Positions 38,083 through 48,345 of a DNA stretch of 64,000 nt are shown here, one piece after another. The notes under the pieces are model-generated. The model ran no database searches, was not told the origin of the DNA, and saw only the letters and a program-made list of their open reading frames with translations. The DNA is taken from NCBI GenBank assembly GCA_013396915.1, contig VWZL01001354.1, positions 186,001-250,000 of the forward strand, written 5' to 3'. This DNA is from Stercorarius parasiticus (lineage: Eukaryota > Chordata > Aves > Charadriiformes > Stercorariidae). The position numbers and the translations under genes are program-made. Within the stretch, counting starts at the first letter, position 1. Each line of letters begins with the position of its first letter.

Positions 38083-39144
38083 CTAGACGGAGACGGATCC
38101 GGGTGGCTGGCTGTTGCTGTTGCTCTCGGAGGGGGTCTTGGCAGTGGAGGAGGTGGCCATGGAGCCGCTGTTCCTGAAGATGCGGAGCAGCCTCCGCTTG
38201 TAGCCCCTGAAGGCAAAGAAGTAGATGATGGGGTCGATGCAGCAGTTGAGGTTCATGAATGCCACGGTGACTTGCAGGGACATCTTGAAGGCTTGCTGCT
38301 CGCGGCAGGACGGCTGGTAGAGGATCTTCCTGACCATGAACTGGACGATGTTGAGGTGGTAGGGGCTGAAGCAGAGAAGGACGGCCAGCAGCACCACCAG
38401 GATGACAGTGAAGGCCCGGCGGTGGTGCCCGTTCTTCACCGTCAGGGGGTTCTCTTTGGCCGTCTGGCAGAGCTTGAGGTTGATTCTCACATAACACACC
38501 AAGATGATGCCCACGGGCAGGAAGAAGCCAAGCATGCAGGCCCCTAGGAGCAGGTAGGGCAGCTTGGGAACCTCCTCGAAGTTGAAGTACTCCATGCAGG
38601 TCAGCTTGTCCCCCATCCTCCGTGTCATGGGCCGCAGAAGCAGCGGCGCCGTCTGCAAGAACACCAAGGACCAGATGAGGACGCAGACGCCCCTGGCACG
38701 GCTCATCTTACGGATCCTGCCAGGGTGCCTGGTGCGCACCACGGCTATGTAACGGTCCACGCTCACGCAGGTCATGAAGTAGATGCCCACGTAGGTGTTC
38801 ATGTAGAAAATGAAGGCTGTGGCCCGGCAGAACCAGTCGCCGAAGGGCCAGTCAAACTCCAGGATGTAGTAGGCGATCCTGCCGGGCAGTGCCAGGGTGA
38901 AGAGGGCATCGGAGAGGGCCAGGTTCACCAGGTAGAGGTCGGTGGAGTTGAGCTTCTTCTTCCTGCGCTGGAAGGTGATGCAGAGGGCCAGGATGTTCCC
39001 GCAGGCGCCGAACACCAGCAGAGCGGTGTAGAAGAGGGAGAAGGTGACTTTGGCGGTGAAGTGGTGGTTGTGCACGTTGCAGCTGCTCTGGTTGCTGGAG
39101 GTGAGGTTGGCGGGAGGGAACACGGCAGCCTCCGCAACAGCCAT
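38083..39144 (-). CDS. GPR183-like: GPR183 (EBI2)-like class A GPCR, intact
   Basis: Single-exon receptor of 353 aa (human GPR183 is 361). ATG at 39144-39142 has G at -3 and +4, and the stop is TAG at 38085-38083. Seven membrane segments and class A landmarks are present: N50 (1.50), D79 (2.50), C106-C183 disulphide pair, DRY at 130-132, W158, P210, FSPYH with P261, and DPIIY at 304-308. The N-terminus has N-glycosylation sites at N13 and N18, and the tail is Ser/Thr-rich. GPR183-specific strings include RIAYY, FDW, FY.NTY.G, TCMEY.NFEE, TAK.NPLT and MN.NCC.DP. The four oxysterol-contact residues of human GPR183 (R87, Y112, Y116, Y260) correspond to R89, Y114, Y118 and Y262. Expected role: Gi-coupled 7-alpha,25-hydroxycholesterol chemoattractant receptor on leukocytes. 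Differences from GPR183 in ICL2 and the N-terminus, and its position outside UBAC2, suggest a paralogue rather than the orthologue. Codons are strongly G/C-ending, unlike UBAC2. Confidence 0.93.
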   Translation of the reverse strand: MAVAEAAVFPPANLTSSNQSSCNVHNHHFTAKVTFSLFYTALLVFGACGNILALCITFQRRKKKLNSTDLYLVNLALSDALFTLALPGRIAYYILEFDWPFGDWFCRATAFIFYMNTYVGIYFMTCVSVDRYIAVVRTRHPGRIRKMSRARGVCVLIWSLVFLQTAPLLLRPMTRRMGDKLTCMEYFNFEEVPKLPYLLLGACMLGFFLPVGIILVCYVRINLKLCQTAKENPLTVKNGHHRRAFTVILVVLLAVLLCFSPYHLNIVQFMVRKILYQPSCREQQAFKMSLQVTVAFMNLNCCIDPIIYFFAFRGYKRRLLRIFRNSGSMATSSTAKTPSESNSNSQPPGSVSV

Positions 39145-39178
39145 TTCCGCGGTGCCTCGCCGAGCTCTTGCCCTCTCC

Positions 39179-39180
39179 CT
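39179..39180 (-). promoter_or_regulatory. Candidate splice acceptor for 5' UTR exon of GPR183-like
   Basis: On the minus strand a pyrimidine tract (TCACGTCTGTTCTTATTCCA) ends in AG 34 nt before the start codon. This suits the usual design in which GPR183-type receptors have a noncoding first exon and the coding region in one later exon. The upstream exon would lie to the right, perhaps in or near the assembly gap. Confidence 0.5.
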
Positions 39181-39540
39181 TGGAATAAGAACAGACGTGA
39201 AACTTGCAGCTTATCGATAACAGGAGCAGCACCCGCCAGGCCTGTGAAAAGCCTGTCCCCAGCTCCCTGCCACCCCCCCACCTTGGCAGCACCCAGCTCG
39301 AGTCATTTGGAAAAACGCATCTCTTGTGATTTCGGTGCGAGAGTCTCAACAAAGGCTGTGACTCATTGTCGTCTTCTTGTCACCAACTCCTCTTATTTTT
39401 GTGTTTTTTTTGCAAGTCCAATCAATACCAGAAAGGAACGGGTGGGGTNGCCAGAGCAGAAACCAAACCGAAGGAATCCAAAGAGAGGAAAAATCCCAGC
39501 CAAAAAATCCAATCCCCCAAAAATCCCGTGCCTCACGCCC

Positions 39541-39662
39541 GCCTGAAGCGTGGGGCGACCCCCGCCGCGGCACGAAACCCCGGCGCCCCGCACGCCCTCC
39601 CGCCGCTCCCGCTGCACCGGTACCGGGTTCGAGTCCCCCCCTCCCCCCCCCCCCCGGCCCGG
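39541..39662. promoter_or_regulatory. CpG-rich stretch at gap edge, possible promoter
   Basis: About 120 bp that are very rich in C+G and CpG (CCGCCGCGG, GGCGCCCCGC), ending in a 13-C run before the N gap. It lies about 0.4 kb upstream of the receptor start codon. It may be the visible edge of the receptor promoter CpG island, but no TATA or initiator is evident. Confidence 0.4.
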
Positions 39663-40181
39663 NNNNNNNNNNNNNNNNNNNNNNNNNNNNNNNNNNNNNN
39701 NNNNNNNNNNNNNNNNNNNNNNNNNNNNNNNNNNNNNNNNNNNNNNNNNNNNNNNNNNNNNNNNNNNNNNNNNNNNNNNNNNNNNNNNNNNNNNNNNNNN
39801 NNNNNNNNNNNNNNNNNNNNNNNNNNNNNNNNNNNNNNNNNNNNNNNNNNNNNNNNNNNNNNNNNNNNNNNNNNNNNNNNNNNNNNNNNNNNNNNNNNNN
39901 NNNNNNNNNNNNNNNNNNNNNNNNNNNNNNNNNNNNNNNNNNNNNNNNNNNNNNNNNNNNNNNNNNNNNNNNNNNNNNNNNNNNNNNNNNNNNNNNNNNN
40001 NNNNNNNNNNNNNNNNNNNNNNNNNNNNNNNNNNNNNNNNNNNNNNNNNNNNNNNNNNNNNNNNNNNNNNNNNNNNNNNNNNNNNNNNNNNNNNNNNNNN
40101 NNNNNNNNNNNNNNNNNNNNNNNNNNNNNNNNNNNNNNNNNNNNNNNNNNNNNNNNNNNNNNNNNNNNNNNNNNNNNNNNN
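39663..40181. other. Assembly gap (519 N)
   Basis: Run of N, bordered on the left by a C-run (39643-39655) and on the right by T-runs. The true length and content are unknown. GC-rich or homopolymeric sequence probably caused the dropout. Confidence 0.99.
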
Positions 40182-40215
40182 TGGGTTAGTAAAAAATCGT
40201 GTTTTTTTTGGGTTG

Positions 40216-40254
40216 TTTTTTTTTTTGGTTTTTTTTTTTTTTTTTTTTTTTTTT
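40216..40254. repeat. Poly-T tract (T11-GG-T28)
   Basis: Homopolymer thymines at 40216-40226 and 40229-40254, next to the gap. Could be the tail of a minus-strand retroposed sequence lost in the gap, or a low-quality edge. Confidence 0.8.
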
Positions 40255-42748
40255 CTCGGTGTGTGAGAGGCATTTGGCTGCAGCGGGGCGTTATTCTCAG
40301 TAGCGGCTGTGCTGGGGAAGATAAATGACTGTACCTGCGCGGCAATCGCTCCCGACATCTGAGCCGACTTTGGGTTTTACTCTGAAAATTTCTGCAAGGA
40401 TGCAAAATGCAACTGAACAATGAAAAAAAAAGAAAAAAAAAAAAAGAAAAAGGCCTCAGCTGTGGTTCACGTGTGGTCCGGAGGGTTCATCCCTAGGTAC
40501 ATACATATGGCCACCGGCAGAGCATGGTGGGAACGTGGCATCTTTTTGGATAAAGTTGGGACGAACCCCCCCTTGGAACTTATTGTGCCCATGGCCAGCG
40601 CAAGCCACGCTGTGCCCGGCTCCCCAGGCTGCGGTGAAGCCCAGATTTGCCTTTCGCACACACACGGAGAGACCACCAGGAGCGGCTCCCTGAGTGGAAT
40701 GAGACTATCTGCCCTTAATGGAAATGTATTTTCATTATTAGGATGATATATTGTGTGGTGAACGTAGGGCAAAGCCCCTCGTCTCAGCTGGAGCTCTCTG
40801 TGCAAGCTTCGTCCCTGCGGGGCAGTGGAGGGCTCTGATTTACCCCATGTCCCCGTGTGCAGGTGGCCAGCAGGGCTGTGGCGTGGCCGGGGAGCCACCA
40901 CGAGCACCGCAGCCCTGGCCACAGAGATGGGGCAAGGGGTGTGGGCAGCCAGCGTATCCTTGCAGTGGGGATGGAGCACTTTCCTCCTCCAGCACTTCCC
41001 AAAATGTTTGCAGAAGTGCAGTCTGCCCTGTGGCCAGCAGGATGGCCTTCCCCACGGTGGCTACTTACTGGAGACCACTGGGGCTTTCAATTCCCAAGAG
41101 GATTTTATGCTCTTCTTAGTGGTTTTAGGGTTTTTTTTGTTGGTGGTGGTGATGATCTTGCTTGTTTTCTTTTTTTTCCCCCTCCCAAAAACTCCTCGTG
41201 AACTAGGAAATTCCCATCACGAGACATTCAGGGTGCTGCTGAAAAATACTGAGGCCAAAAAATGTCAAGGTTAAGATTACAGCTAACTAAACTTAAATTT
41301 CTCTCCCAGCTAGTAAAGCTCAGCCAATTCTGTAATTGCATAACCTTTATAATGTTTTACAACATAGCGGCATTAAACTCAATACTAATCTGTGTAGTCA
41401 TGTACGGTGAGTCATTTGTATAGAAATTACACACTGAATGATATTGCCATGAATTACTACAAGGTGAAGGTACTTAGCAAGAATAATAGTGAAAATTTGC
41501 TAGCAACCATCTGTTAATGGAGATACTTTTGTTGCTCGGGGGTTTATATTGCACAAAGGGAAAGGTCTGCTAATAAGAGAATAACTGCTGAGTAAATATT
41601 AAAAATATTCCTTAGTAAGATGGGGATTTTCTATGTGCACATTTGTCAAGGGTTAAGCTAATCAGACTTGTGCGGGGGTCGAATGTTTTTTGAACTGCTT
41701 CATCGTGATGATGAAAACACCCAATGGATATAGCATTAAAGAAGTGTTATCCCAGCAGAAATCCTGAGCCCACAGCAGGGAGCGGATCCAGGACTATCCT
41801 TTCGCCCACCCGACGCATCGCAGGAAACACAGCTGCGGCTGAAATAAATCCTGGTCCCCTTGAAGTCGGGGGCCACTGTGGCACTGACGGTGGAAGAGAT
41901 GACGCTTTGACCACGAAAGCCTCCTGCCCGGCCTCGTGACGCTCTCTCACATGACACTTTATTAACACCATCAAGGAAATAAATCTGGGATGAAGCCGGG
42001 CAAAATGCCATCACCTTCCAGCCAGGTGCCCGCAATACCTCGGGCCGGTCGCCATCACGGTCCCTGGGCGATGACGGACGGGGCATTTTTGCGATGCAAA
42101 TTCACGCCTGGGACTTTCTCCGTGTGGTCAAACACCCCCCCACCCCGGTACGAGCCCTCTCGTCCCTCGGGCTCTGCGCTCACGCAGGCACTAAAAACGG
42201 AGCTGCGGATCCCAGAAGGGGAATTACGTGCAGATAACCCAGCAGCGCCCGCCCCGCCACGGACACCAACCCTGGGGACGGGGGCGCTTGTTGTTGGAGC
42301 CCCTGGGAGCGGGAAGGCACTGCTGTGACAAAGAGGGGCCTGGATGAAGGGAGGCCTGGAGGGGGCTCAGCTCCTGAGCGGAGGGTGAGGTCCTTGCTGG
42401 GGGACAGGCACAGAGCGGGTCCCAGGGAGCCAGAGGAGGGAGATGCCCCAAGTGGCATCACCAGCCTCAAAAAACAGTGGAGGAGCCCAAAGGTCCAGGT
42501 GACGACTGCGTCCAGGGACTTGGGAATAAGGAGGAGGGAAAACAATGCCGGCTGCCTGCTTTTATTTTTCTTTTTGCAATGCAGAAGAAAGGAAGTGGGT
42601 TCTTCTTTTGTGCAAAAACATGCTCCTGCCCTGCATGCAGCAGGTGCCGTGCTACAGGACTGCAACCCAGCTCCACCCGTCTGCAGGGCCCTAGCGGCCC
42701 CACCAAGCCCAGCCGCGCTGTGCCCCGCCGCAGGCAACCGGCCCTTTT

Positions 42749-42772
42749 GGGTGGGGGTGCGGGGATGGGGGG
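42749..42772 (+). other. Canonical G-quadruplex motif
   Basis: GGG-T-GGGGG-TGC-GGGG-AT-GGGGGG satisfies G3+N1-7 with loops of 1, 3 and 2 nt. Such short loops predict a stable quadruplex on the plus strand. Confidence 0.85.
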
Positions 42773-42837
42773 ACACCCCCTTCCCAGCTGGTGGGACCCC
42801 GCTCCCTGTATCTGCAACCCTGGGTAAGCTGGAAAGG

Positions 42838-42863
42838 GACCACCACCACCGCCACCACCACCA
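42838..42863. repeat. (ACC)n trinucleotide repeat
   Basis: ACCACCACCACCGCCACCACC-type run with one G interruption. Confidence 0.9.
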
Positions 42864-44874
42864 GGCAGCATAGAGAAGCCCTGCCCACCCCAGCTGGCCA
42901 CTGCCTCCTTTAAGAGATATTGCCCTTTGCTGAGCCCAGCGGTCGGATGAAACGTGGTGCGGGGTTTGGGGTGCGAAGTTCAGCTTCAAAACTGGGTCCG
43001 GGTTTTCTTCTGCCCTGTCCGTGTTTGCACAAAGCCACTTTGCCCTGGGCCCGGCAGGGAGGAAGCGAAGGGTGCCGCAGCCCGGGTACCCGTCCCAGGG
43101 CGAGCGGGAGCTGCTCTCCCGGGGTGTCCCTGCTGCCGGACACCCAACCGGGGCGTGGGGGACACCTCCCAGGGGAGACCTGCGCAAACACTCAGCCCGA
43201 AAGTTCCCTTTCCTGAGACGTGGATCATGGATGTCAACCACAATGCAACCCCAGGCAGGTCCCTGCCACACTTCTTGCCCAGGGGTCGGTGCCACCATTC
43301 CCAGAACCAGCTGTTGGGGATTTTGGGGTAGACGTCTGCCTCCAAGTCACCGCGGCTCTCTCTCACATCATCCTCACAGAGGACATCGCTCTCTGCCCTC
43401 CCCTAGAGGCTCCCTGCAGCCCCCTTTCCCTCCTGGAAGCCTTTGCAGAGACGTTTCATCCCGGCCCAGCAGAAAAACCATCCCACAGTCCCTCCAGGGT
43501 CAGGTCCTTCAGGCCATCAGCCGTGAGCCCAACCATGGCGGTGGGTGCAATGGGCAAGGAAAGCTTGCAAGGGGCCATCAGAGCCACCCTAGGCAAGAGC
43601 TGGGAGAGCTGGCACCGGGCTTGCTCCAGAGCTTCGTCTTTGGGTGCAAAGCCAGGCTCGGGGGTGCTGGGGCTGTTGTTTACACCTGGTGGTGGGGTTT
43701 CCCAGAGTTGAGAGATGATTTGGAGCTGGACTTTCTGAAGGCAAGGCAGCATAACAAATGAGGTAACAGCCCCTTCGCGGGGAGAGGGCAGGAAGTTTGC
43801 GCCTCCTCTTTCCATTGTATCATCACCTCTCCCTCTTTCCTTTCCCCGACGACTTTGGTTACCTTTTCTTGTCTTCTAGTGCAAAACATTTTCAAGAAGC
43901 GTCGGGTTTAGACACAAAATCTCAAATCCAGGTGCTTTTGGTTTCAGTGCAAGGGGCAGGGATTTTCCACAGCTCAGCCCCTGGATCCCAGGCCACCGCT
44001 AGTCACCTGGTGGTAGAGCAGAATTTAGGAGAACATCTGATTTTAACATCCACCTCTCCATTCAATAACAGCAGCTATGTGAGGAGGACCACCTTTGAGA
44101 GACTGTAACTCAAGATGATGTGAACTGTAGGGAAAGCAAAATCTGTACCGAGATTCCTACCAATTAGTGACAAAAACCTGAAGAAAATAATTACTGGGGT
44201 TTTGGTACGCTTGAAACCTAATATGGCCCTAAGTCTAAGTGGGGCGCGCTGAATAACGAAGCAGCTGAGATCTGCTTCTGCTTGACATGACCTGATTTAT
44301 TCTGCGTGTGCAGCACCAGCTCTAGAAATGATGTTGCAGCACCACGTCAGGACACGATCAGAGGAGCGGCCCAGCTCGCTCCGACATCTCGAGTGGTGGG
44401 ACACAACGTGGCCGCGCCGGGAGCTGCTTCCTTCCACATCCCCTCATCTTCGGTCCCAAAATATGGGCACAAAGCCTCACGTGTGGGCCCCGTAACCCCC
44501 CTGGTTTCCATGTGCCCATGGTTTCCCTGAGGCTGGCTGCAGAGAGGGGGCAGGTGTACAAACAGGGGCAACTCTTAGTCACGTAGGTCTGGGCACCTTG
44601 GTAGGAGAAATACCGATGAAATTCACTTTGTGAAATAACTTCCTCCAGCGAGCATGAAAAGCCCCTGTTCCCACGCTGTGCTGTGACTTAGAAGCTCCAT
44701 TTTGATTTTGCAGGAATAAGATGAAAGTTTTCTTGGTATCTGATTTCTGTGGTTAAAAACAATGTTTAAACACTTGTTAAAAAAAAAAAAACACAACACA
44801 ATCATAAGGCAAGTTTGGAGAACTGAGGTCCTATTTTTATCTGTTTTTTCTTATGCCAGGGCCACATATACTAT

Positions 44875-44889
44875 ACACACACACACACA
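44875..44889. repeat. (AC)n microsatellite
   Basis: 15-nt uninterrupted AC run. Confidence 0.9.
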
Positions 44890-45238
44890 TTTGTAACTTG
44901 CAGCTACGACACAAACAAAAGCAACCGGTGTAGAAGATGATCGCGAAATGCAGAAATGAGTGTTCATGATAGAGAAAGTGCCAAAAACATATCTTAATTC
45001 AGTCTGGATCTCCATGATCCTATACAAGAATTTCTTTTGGCAGGACACCTTCTTATTTTGTGACCTGTTAGTCTTTTTTTTTTTTCTTAATTTCTGTTTA
45101 TTCTTCGCAGTCAGTATTTAGGCTGTGTTATGACCGGGTTTTGACCACGTTTAACACTTGTTCCTATGATAAATGGAAAAATTAGCATCCCTATGAGCAT
45201 TTCTGTGGGGCACTCGGCACGATGCACCAATGCCTCAC

Positions 45239-46330
45239 AGATACACAGAATGGTTGAGGTTGGAAGGGACCTCTGGAGGTCATCTGGTCCAACCCCCCCT
45301 GCTCAAGCTGGGCCACCTAGATAGAGCTGGTTGTCTGGGACCTTGTCCAGATGGCTTTTGAATATCTCCAGGGATGAAGAATCCAAAGCCTCGCCGGTTA
45401 ACCTGTGCCAGCGTTCAGTCACCCTCGCAATGAAAAAGTGTTTCCTGATGTTCAGAGGGAACCTCTCGTGTTTCAGTGTGTGCCCATTGCCTCTGGTCCT
45501 GTCACTGGGCACCGCTGAGCCTCTGTCCTCTTTGCACCCTCCCTTCAGGTATTTATATACATTGATGAGATCCCCCTGAGCCTTCTCTTCTCCAGGCTGA
45601 ACAGTCCCAGCTCTCTCAGTTTCTCCTCATAGGAGAGATGCTTTGGTCCCTTCATCATCTTTGTGGCCCTTTGCTGGACTCTCTCCAGCATGTCTGTGTC
45701 TCTGTCGTACTGAAGAGCCCAGAACTGAACCCAGCACTCCAGATGTGGCCCCATCAGTGCTGAGTAGAGGAGAAGGACCACCTCCCTTGGCCTGCTGGCA
45801 ATACTTTGCCTAATGCAGCCCAGGACACCATCAGCCTTCTTTGCCACAAGGGCACATTGCTGTCTCATGTTCAACTTGGTGTCCACCAGGACACCCAGGT
45901 CCTTTTCTGCCAAGCTGCTTTCCAGCGGGTCGGCCGCCAGCTTCTACTGGTGCCTGGGCTTGTTCCTCTCCAGGTGCAGGATTTTGCACTTCCCCTTGTT
46001 GAACTTGTTGAGGTTCCTACCAGCACATTTCTCCAGCCTGTCAAGGTCCCTCTGGATGGCATCGTGACCCTCTGGCGTATCATCCACTCAGCAGCCAGTT
46101 TGGCGTCATCTGCAAATTTGATGAGGGTACACTCTGCCTCATCATCCAGGTCATTAGTGAAGATGTTGCAGGATTGGAGCCCGTATTGACCTCTGGAGCA
46201 CACCGCTAGTTCCTGGTCTACAACTAGGCTTTGTGCTGCTGATCACCACCCTCTGGACCTGGCCATTCATCCCATTTTCAATCCAGCTCAACACCTCAGC
46301 ATCCTCTGCTGATGTATCTATCCAGCACTT
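45239..46330 (-). mobile_element. CR1 LINE, about 1.1 kb, RT C-terminal remnant
   Basis: The longest CR1 in the window, antisense to the plus strand. Its 3' end (ACACAGAATGGTTGAGGTTG) is at the left. Minus-strand translation gives CR1 ORF2 reverse-transcriptase sequence. This includes FTNDLDDEAECTLIKFADD, with the FADD form of the catalytic YADD box at 46105-46116, then [24 protein letters not shown] and [17 protein letters not shown] frameshift between the RT block and the following block, and loss of the 5' part, make it inactive. Confidence 0.96.
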
Positions 46331-47798
46331 GCATACAAGCAAGTGGGGTGCTCTCTGCTTTATTGTGGCAAAGGAAACCTCAGAGGAGTCATGGTGAACA
46401 GTGATTAGCTGGAGACCTTGGCACCTGATTTATTTTCAGAGCAGTTTGTTGCTGCTTGCTCAGAGTGTGGCTGTAACTGGGTGTAGCACCAGCCCCAAGC
46501 GCTCGGAACTTCTGCGCATTCCCACCACCCTGGATCCTGCAAAATCCCATGGCTTTTGGGAGAAGCTGGGGTCCAGCTCGTGATGGCATAAAAACCTTCC
46601 TTAACGAAAACCTTCCTTAATGAAAGCCTCCCTTACCAGCGGCAGTCAGAGCGAGCTCTAGCTCTTGCGGCTGTCGCCGCCTAGACTTGGTGTGGGCAGA
46701 GGAAAGAGCGCAGCCCGTTCGCTCCACAGCAGTGATTCACCCGCAGAGCATTGCCCACACGGCGCCAAGCACAGCACGGTCTCAGAGAGAAAGCAGTTGG
46801 CAATCACCCAGCCAAAGGCTGTCACACATGGGGCAGGTGTGCACGGGACCTGGGCTGACTTTGTACAGTTTTAATGTCGGCTAGTCTCCTCATTTATAAG
46901 AGTCGGAACGCAACTTTAATGTGGACTTTTGGTGTTACTGTTGTTTCTTCCCTCTTCTTTTTATGCTGCTTGGGAGAGTGGGCAGGAGAAGGAAGACCTG
47001 GCACTTCAGAGAGCCATGATGCTCACCGGTGTCGGCCACCACCACGGGCACAGTGCAGACCTCCGTGCCCTGCCGTGACACTCGCCATCTCTGAGACAGC
47101 TGGTCCCTAGACAGCAAGGGAAAGCAGAGGTGTGGGTGCGCATTGGTTCCCGCCGGGAGATGTGTTTGACTTATGGCTGTCCTCCTGGAGCTGCCGGCAT
47201 CTTGCTCCCTCCACAGGCCTGGCCAGTGCCGGGTCCTCCCAGGGACCCCGCCGGTCCCGCTTGCAAGTGTTGTGCAGCAGCATATGGATGAGACCCTCAG
47301 GGAATTGGGGGCAAACACCAGCATTTCTACAGAGATGATATTTTGAGGGGACCTGCAGCTTGGCCAGAGGATGCGGGAATTACATGCAACAAGCAAGAAG
47401 CCGATGGCCACATCCTTGTAAGCACATCCCTCTGTAATGGTTGGCTCCCTTGGGATGCTGGCACCTCTCTACAAAACCACAGCTTTATTCTTTCACATAC
47501 GAAAGGGAATGTCTCTCTTGAATTTTACCCTCAGAAATCGTTAAGACATTTTTTAGGTGGAATTTTCCGGCAGCCTTCACCCCGAGGCAGTCTTTCGGCA
47601 CAAACAGCTCCAAACCCAAATCACACCTGTCTGGCCAAAGCCATACGGACACAAAAGATGTTGCACAATAGAAAGTGTTGGGGCCGTGTAACCACAACGA
47701 GCGCTGACAGTGCTCCTGCACTGCTCCCAAACAGCTCCTGCTCCCACCTCCAGCCAGCCCAGGCTCCGACCCTGCTCACGGCACCAGGGGGTCTCCTG
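46331..47798. other. Intergenic, no gene seen
   Basis: GC-moderate sequence with a 16-bp tandem triplication at 46591-46637. Short ORFs on both strands lack recognisable homology. Confidence 0.6.
46591..46637. repeat. 16-bp tandem repeat, 3 copies
   Basis: AAAACCTTCCTTAACG, AAAACCTTCCTTAATG and AAAGCCTCCCTTACC follow each other directly. The copies diverge progressively to the right. Confidence 0.9.
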
Positions 47799-48009
47799 GA
47801 GATGCAGCGGGGCATCCCACAGGATGGATGTAGGACATCCATGTGTTCTTCCAGAGATGCGGTGGGGCATCCCACAGGATGGATGTAGGACATCCATGTG
47901 TTCTTCCAGAGATGCGGTGGGGCATCCCACAGGATGGATGTAGGACATCCATGTGTTCTTCCAGAGATGCGGTGGGGCATCCCACAGGATGGATGTAGGA
48001 CATCCATGC
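47799..48009. repeat. 55-bp minisatellite, about 3.8 copies
   Basis: CATCCCACAGGATGGATG recurs at 47813, 47868, 47923 and 47978, an exact 55-bp period. The later copies are nearly identical. Each copy carries the hairpin ATGGATGT-AGG-ACATCCAT. Because 55 is not a multiple of 3, the array reads through successive frames and produces overlapping open frames on the minus strand that are not genes. Confidence 0.97.
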
Positions 48010-48345
48010 ATGTTGCAAATGAAAGGGACTTTGCCATTTAAAAACAGAACTCAGAGCCCAGGACACAAATGTGTTTGTACGTGCATCTACACAAATGTCC
48101 ATGTACCAGAGGATTTCACGAGGAGCTGGGAAACTGGGAACAGAGACCAGGCACTTCTGGGGCTGAACAATAAGTAGAGAGCAACATCTCAGTGTGAATT
48201 CTCCAGTTTGCTTTGCGGTTTCCCCATGAAGGACCACGTTCATGCCAGTAAGATTTTGTTCAAGGCTGCAAGAAAAATTGGCTGTTAGAGAACAGTAGCC
48301 TCAAAAAAGTTGGAAGTTGGTGGGGACGGGGAAGGGAGACATTCT
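48010..48345. other. Intergenic, no feature seen
   Basis: Unique-looking sequence between the minisatellite and a CR1 end. No gene recognised. Confidence 0.5.

Larger units (their letters stand above)
40255..45238. other. Intergenic, mixed GC-rich patches and one AT-rich candidate regulatory block
   Basis: No gene recognised. An A-rich run lies at 40420-40451. An AT-rich stretch at about 41270-41700, unlike its surroundings, holds an AP-1-type TGAGTCA at 41408-41414. A GC/CpG-rich block spans about 42.0-43.7 kb, with a canonical G-quadruplex motif (42749-42772) and an ACC repeat (42838-42863). An (AC)n run lies at 44875-44889. The long open frames in the GC-rich block run on several frames and strands at once, which argues against coding. 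Confidence 0.6.

Noticed and set aside
37742..38497. 251-codon minus-strand frame overlapping the receptor
   Set aside because: Alternative-frame shadow of the GPR183-like coding sequence, rich in Pro/His/Leu as expected from reading GC-rich codons out of frame.
39620..39640. tRNA B-box-like GGTTCGAGTCC
   Set aside because: No A box or cloverleaf pairing can be found at the required distance upstream. It is a chance match in C/G-rich sequence.
39366..40420. Open frames of about 240-320 codons spanning the gap
   Set aside because: They are open only because the N run is read as X. No real sequence supports them.
42180..43298. 372-codon open frame on the minus strand, the longest uninterrupted frame in the window apart from the gap-spanning ones
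   Set aside because: It lies in a GC-rich block where long frames are open on several frames and both strands at once. The product is low-complexity (Pro/Gly/Ser/Trp runs from the ACC repeat) with no domain, no family signature and no splice or promoter context.
47577..48243. Overlapping minus-strand frames of 138-155 codons with repeating residues
   Set aside because: They are produced by the 55-bp minisatellite, whose period cycles through all frames. Not a repeat protein gene.
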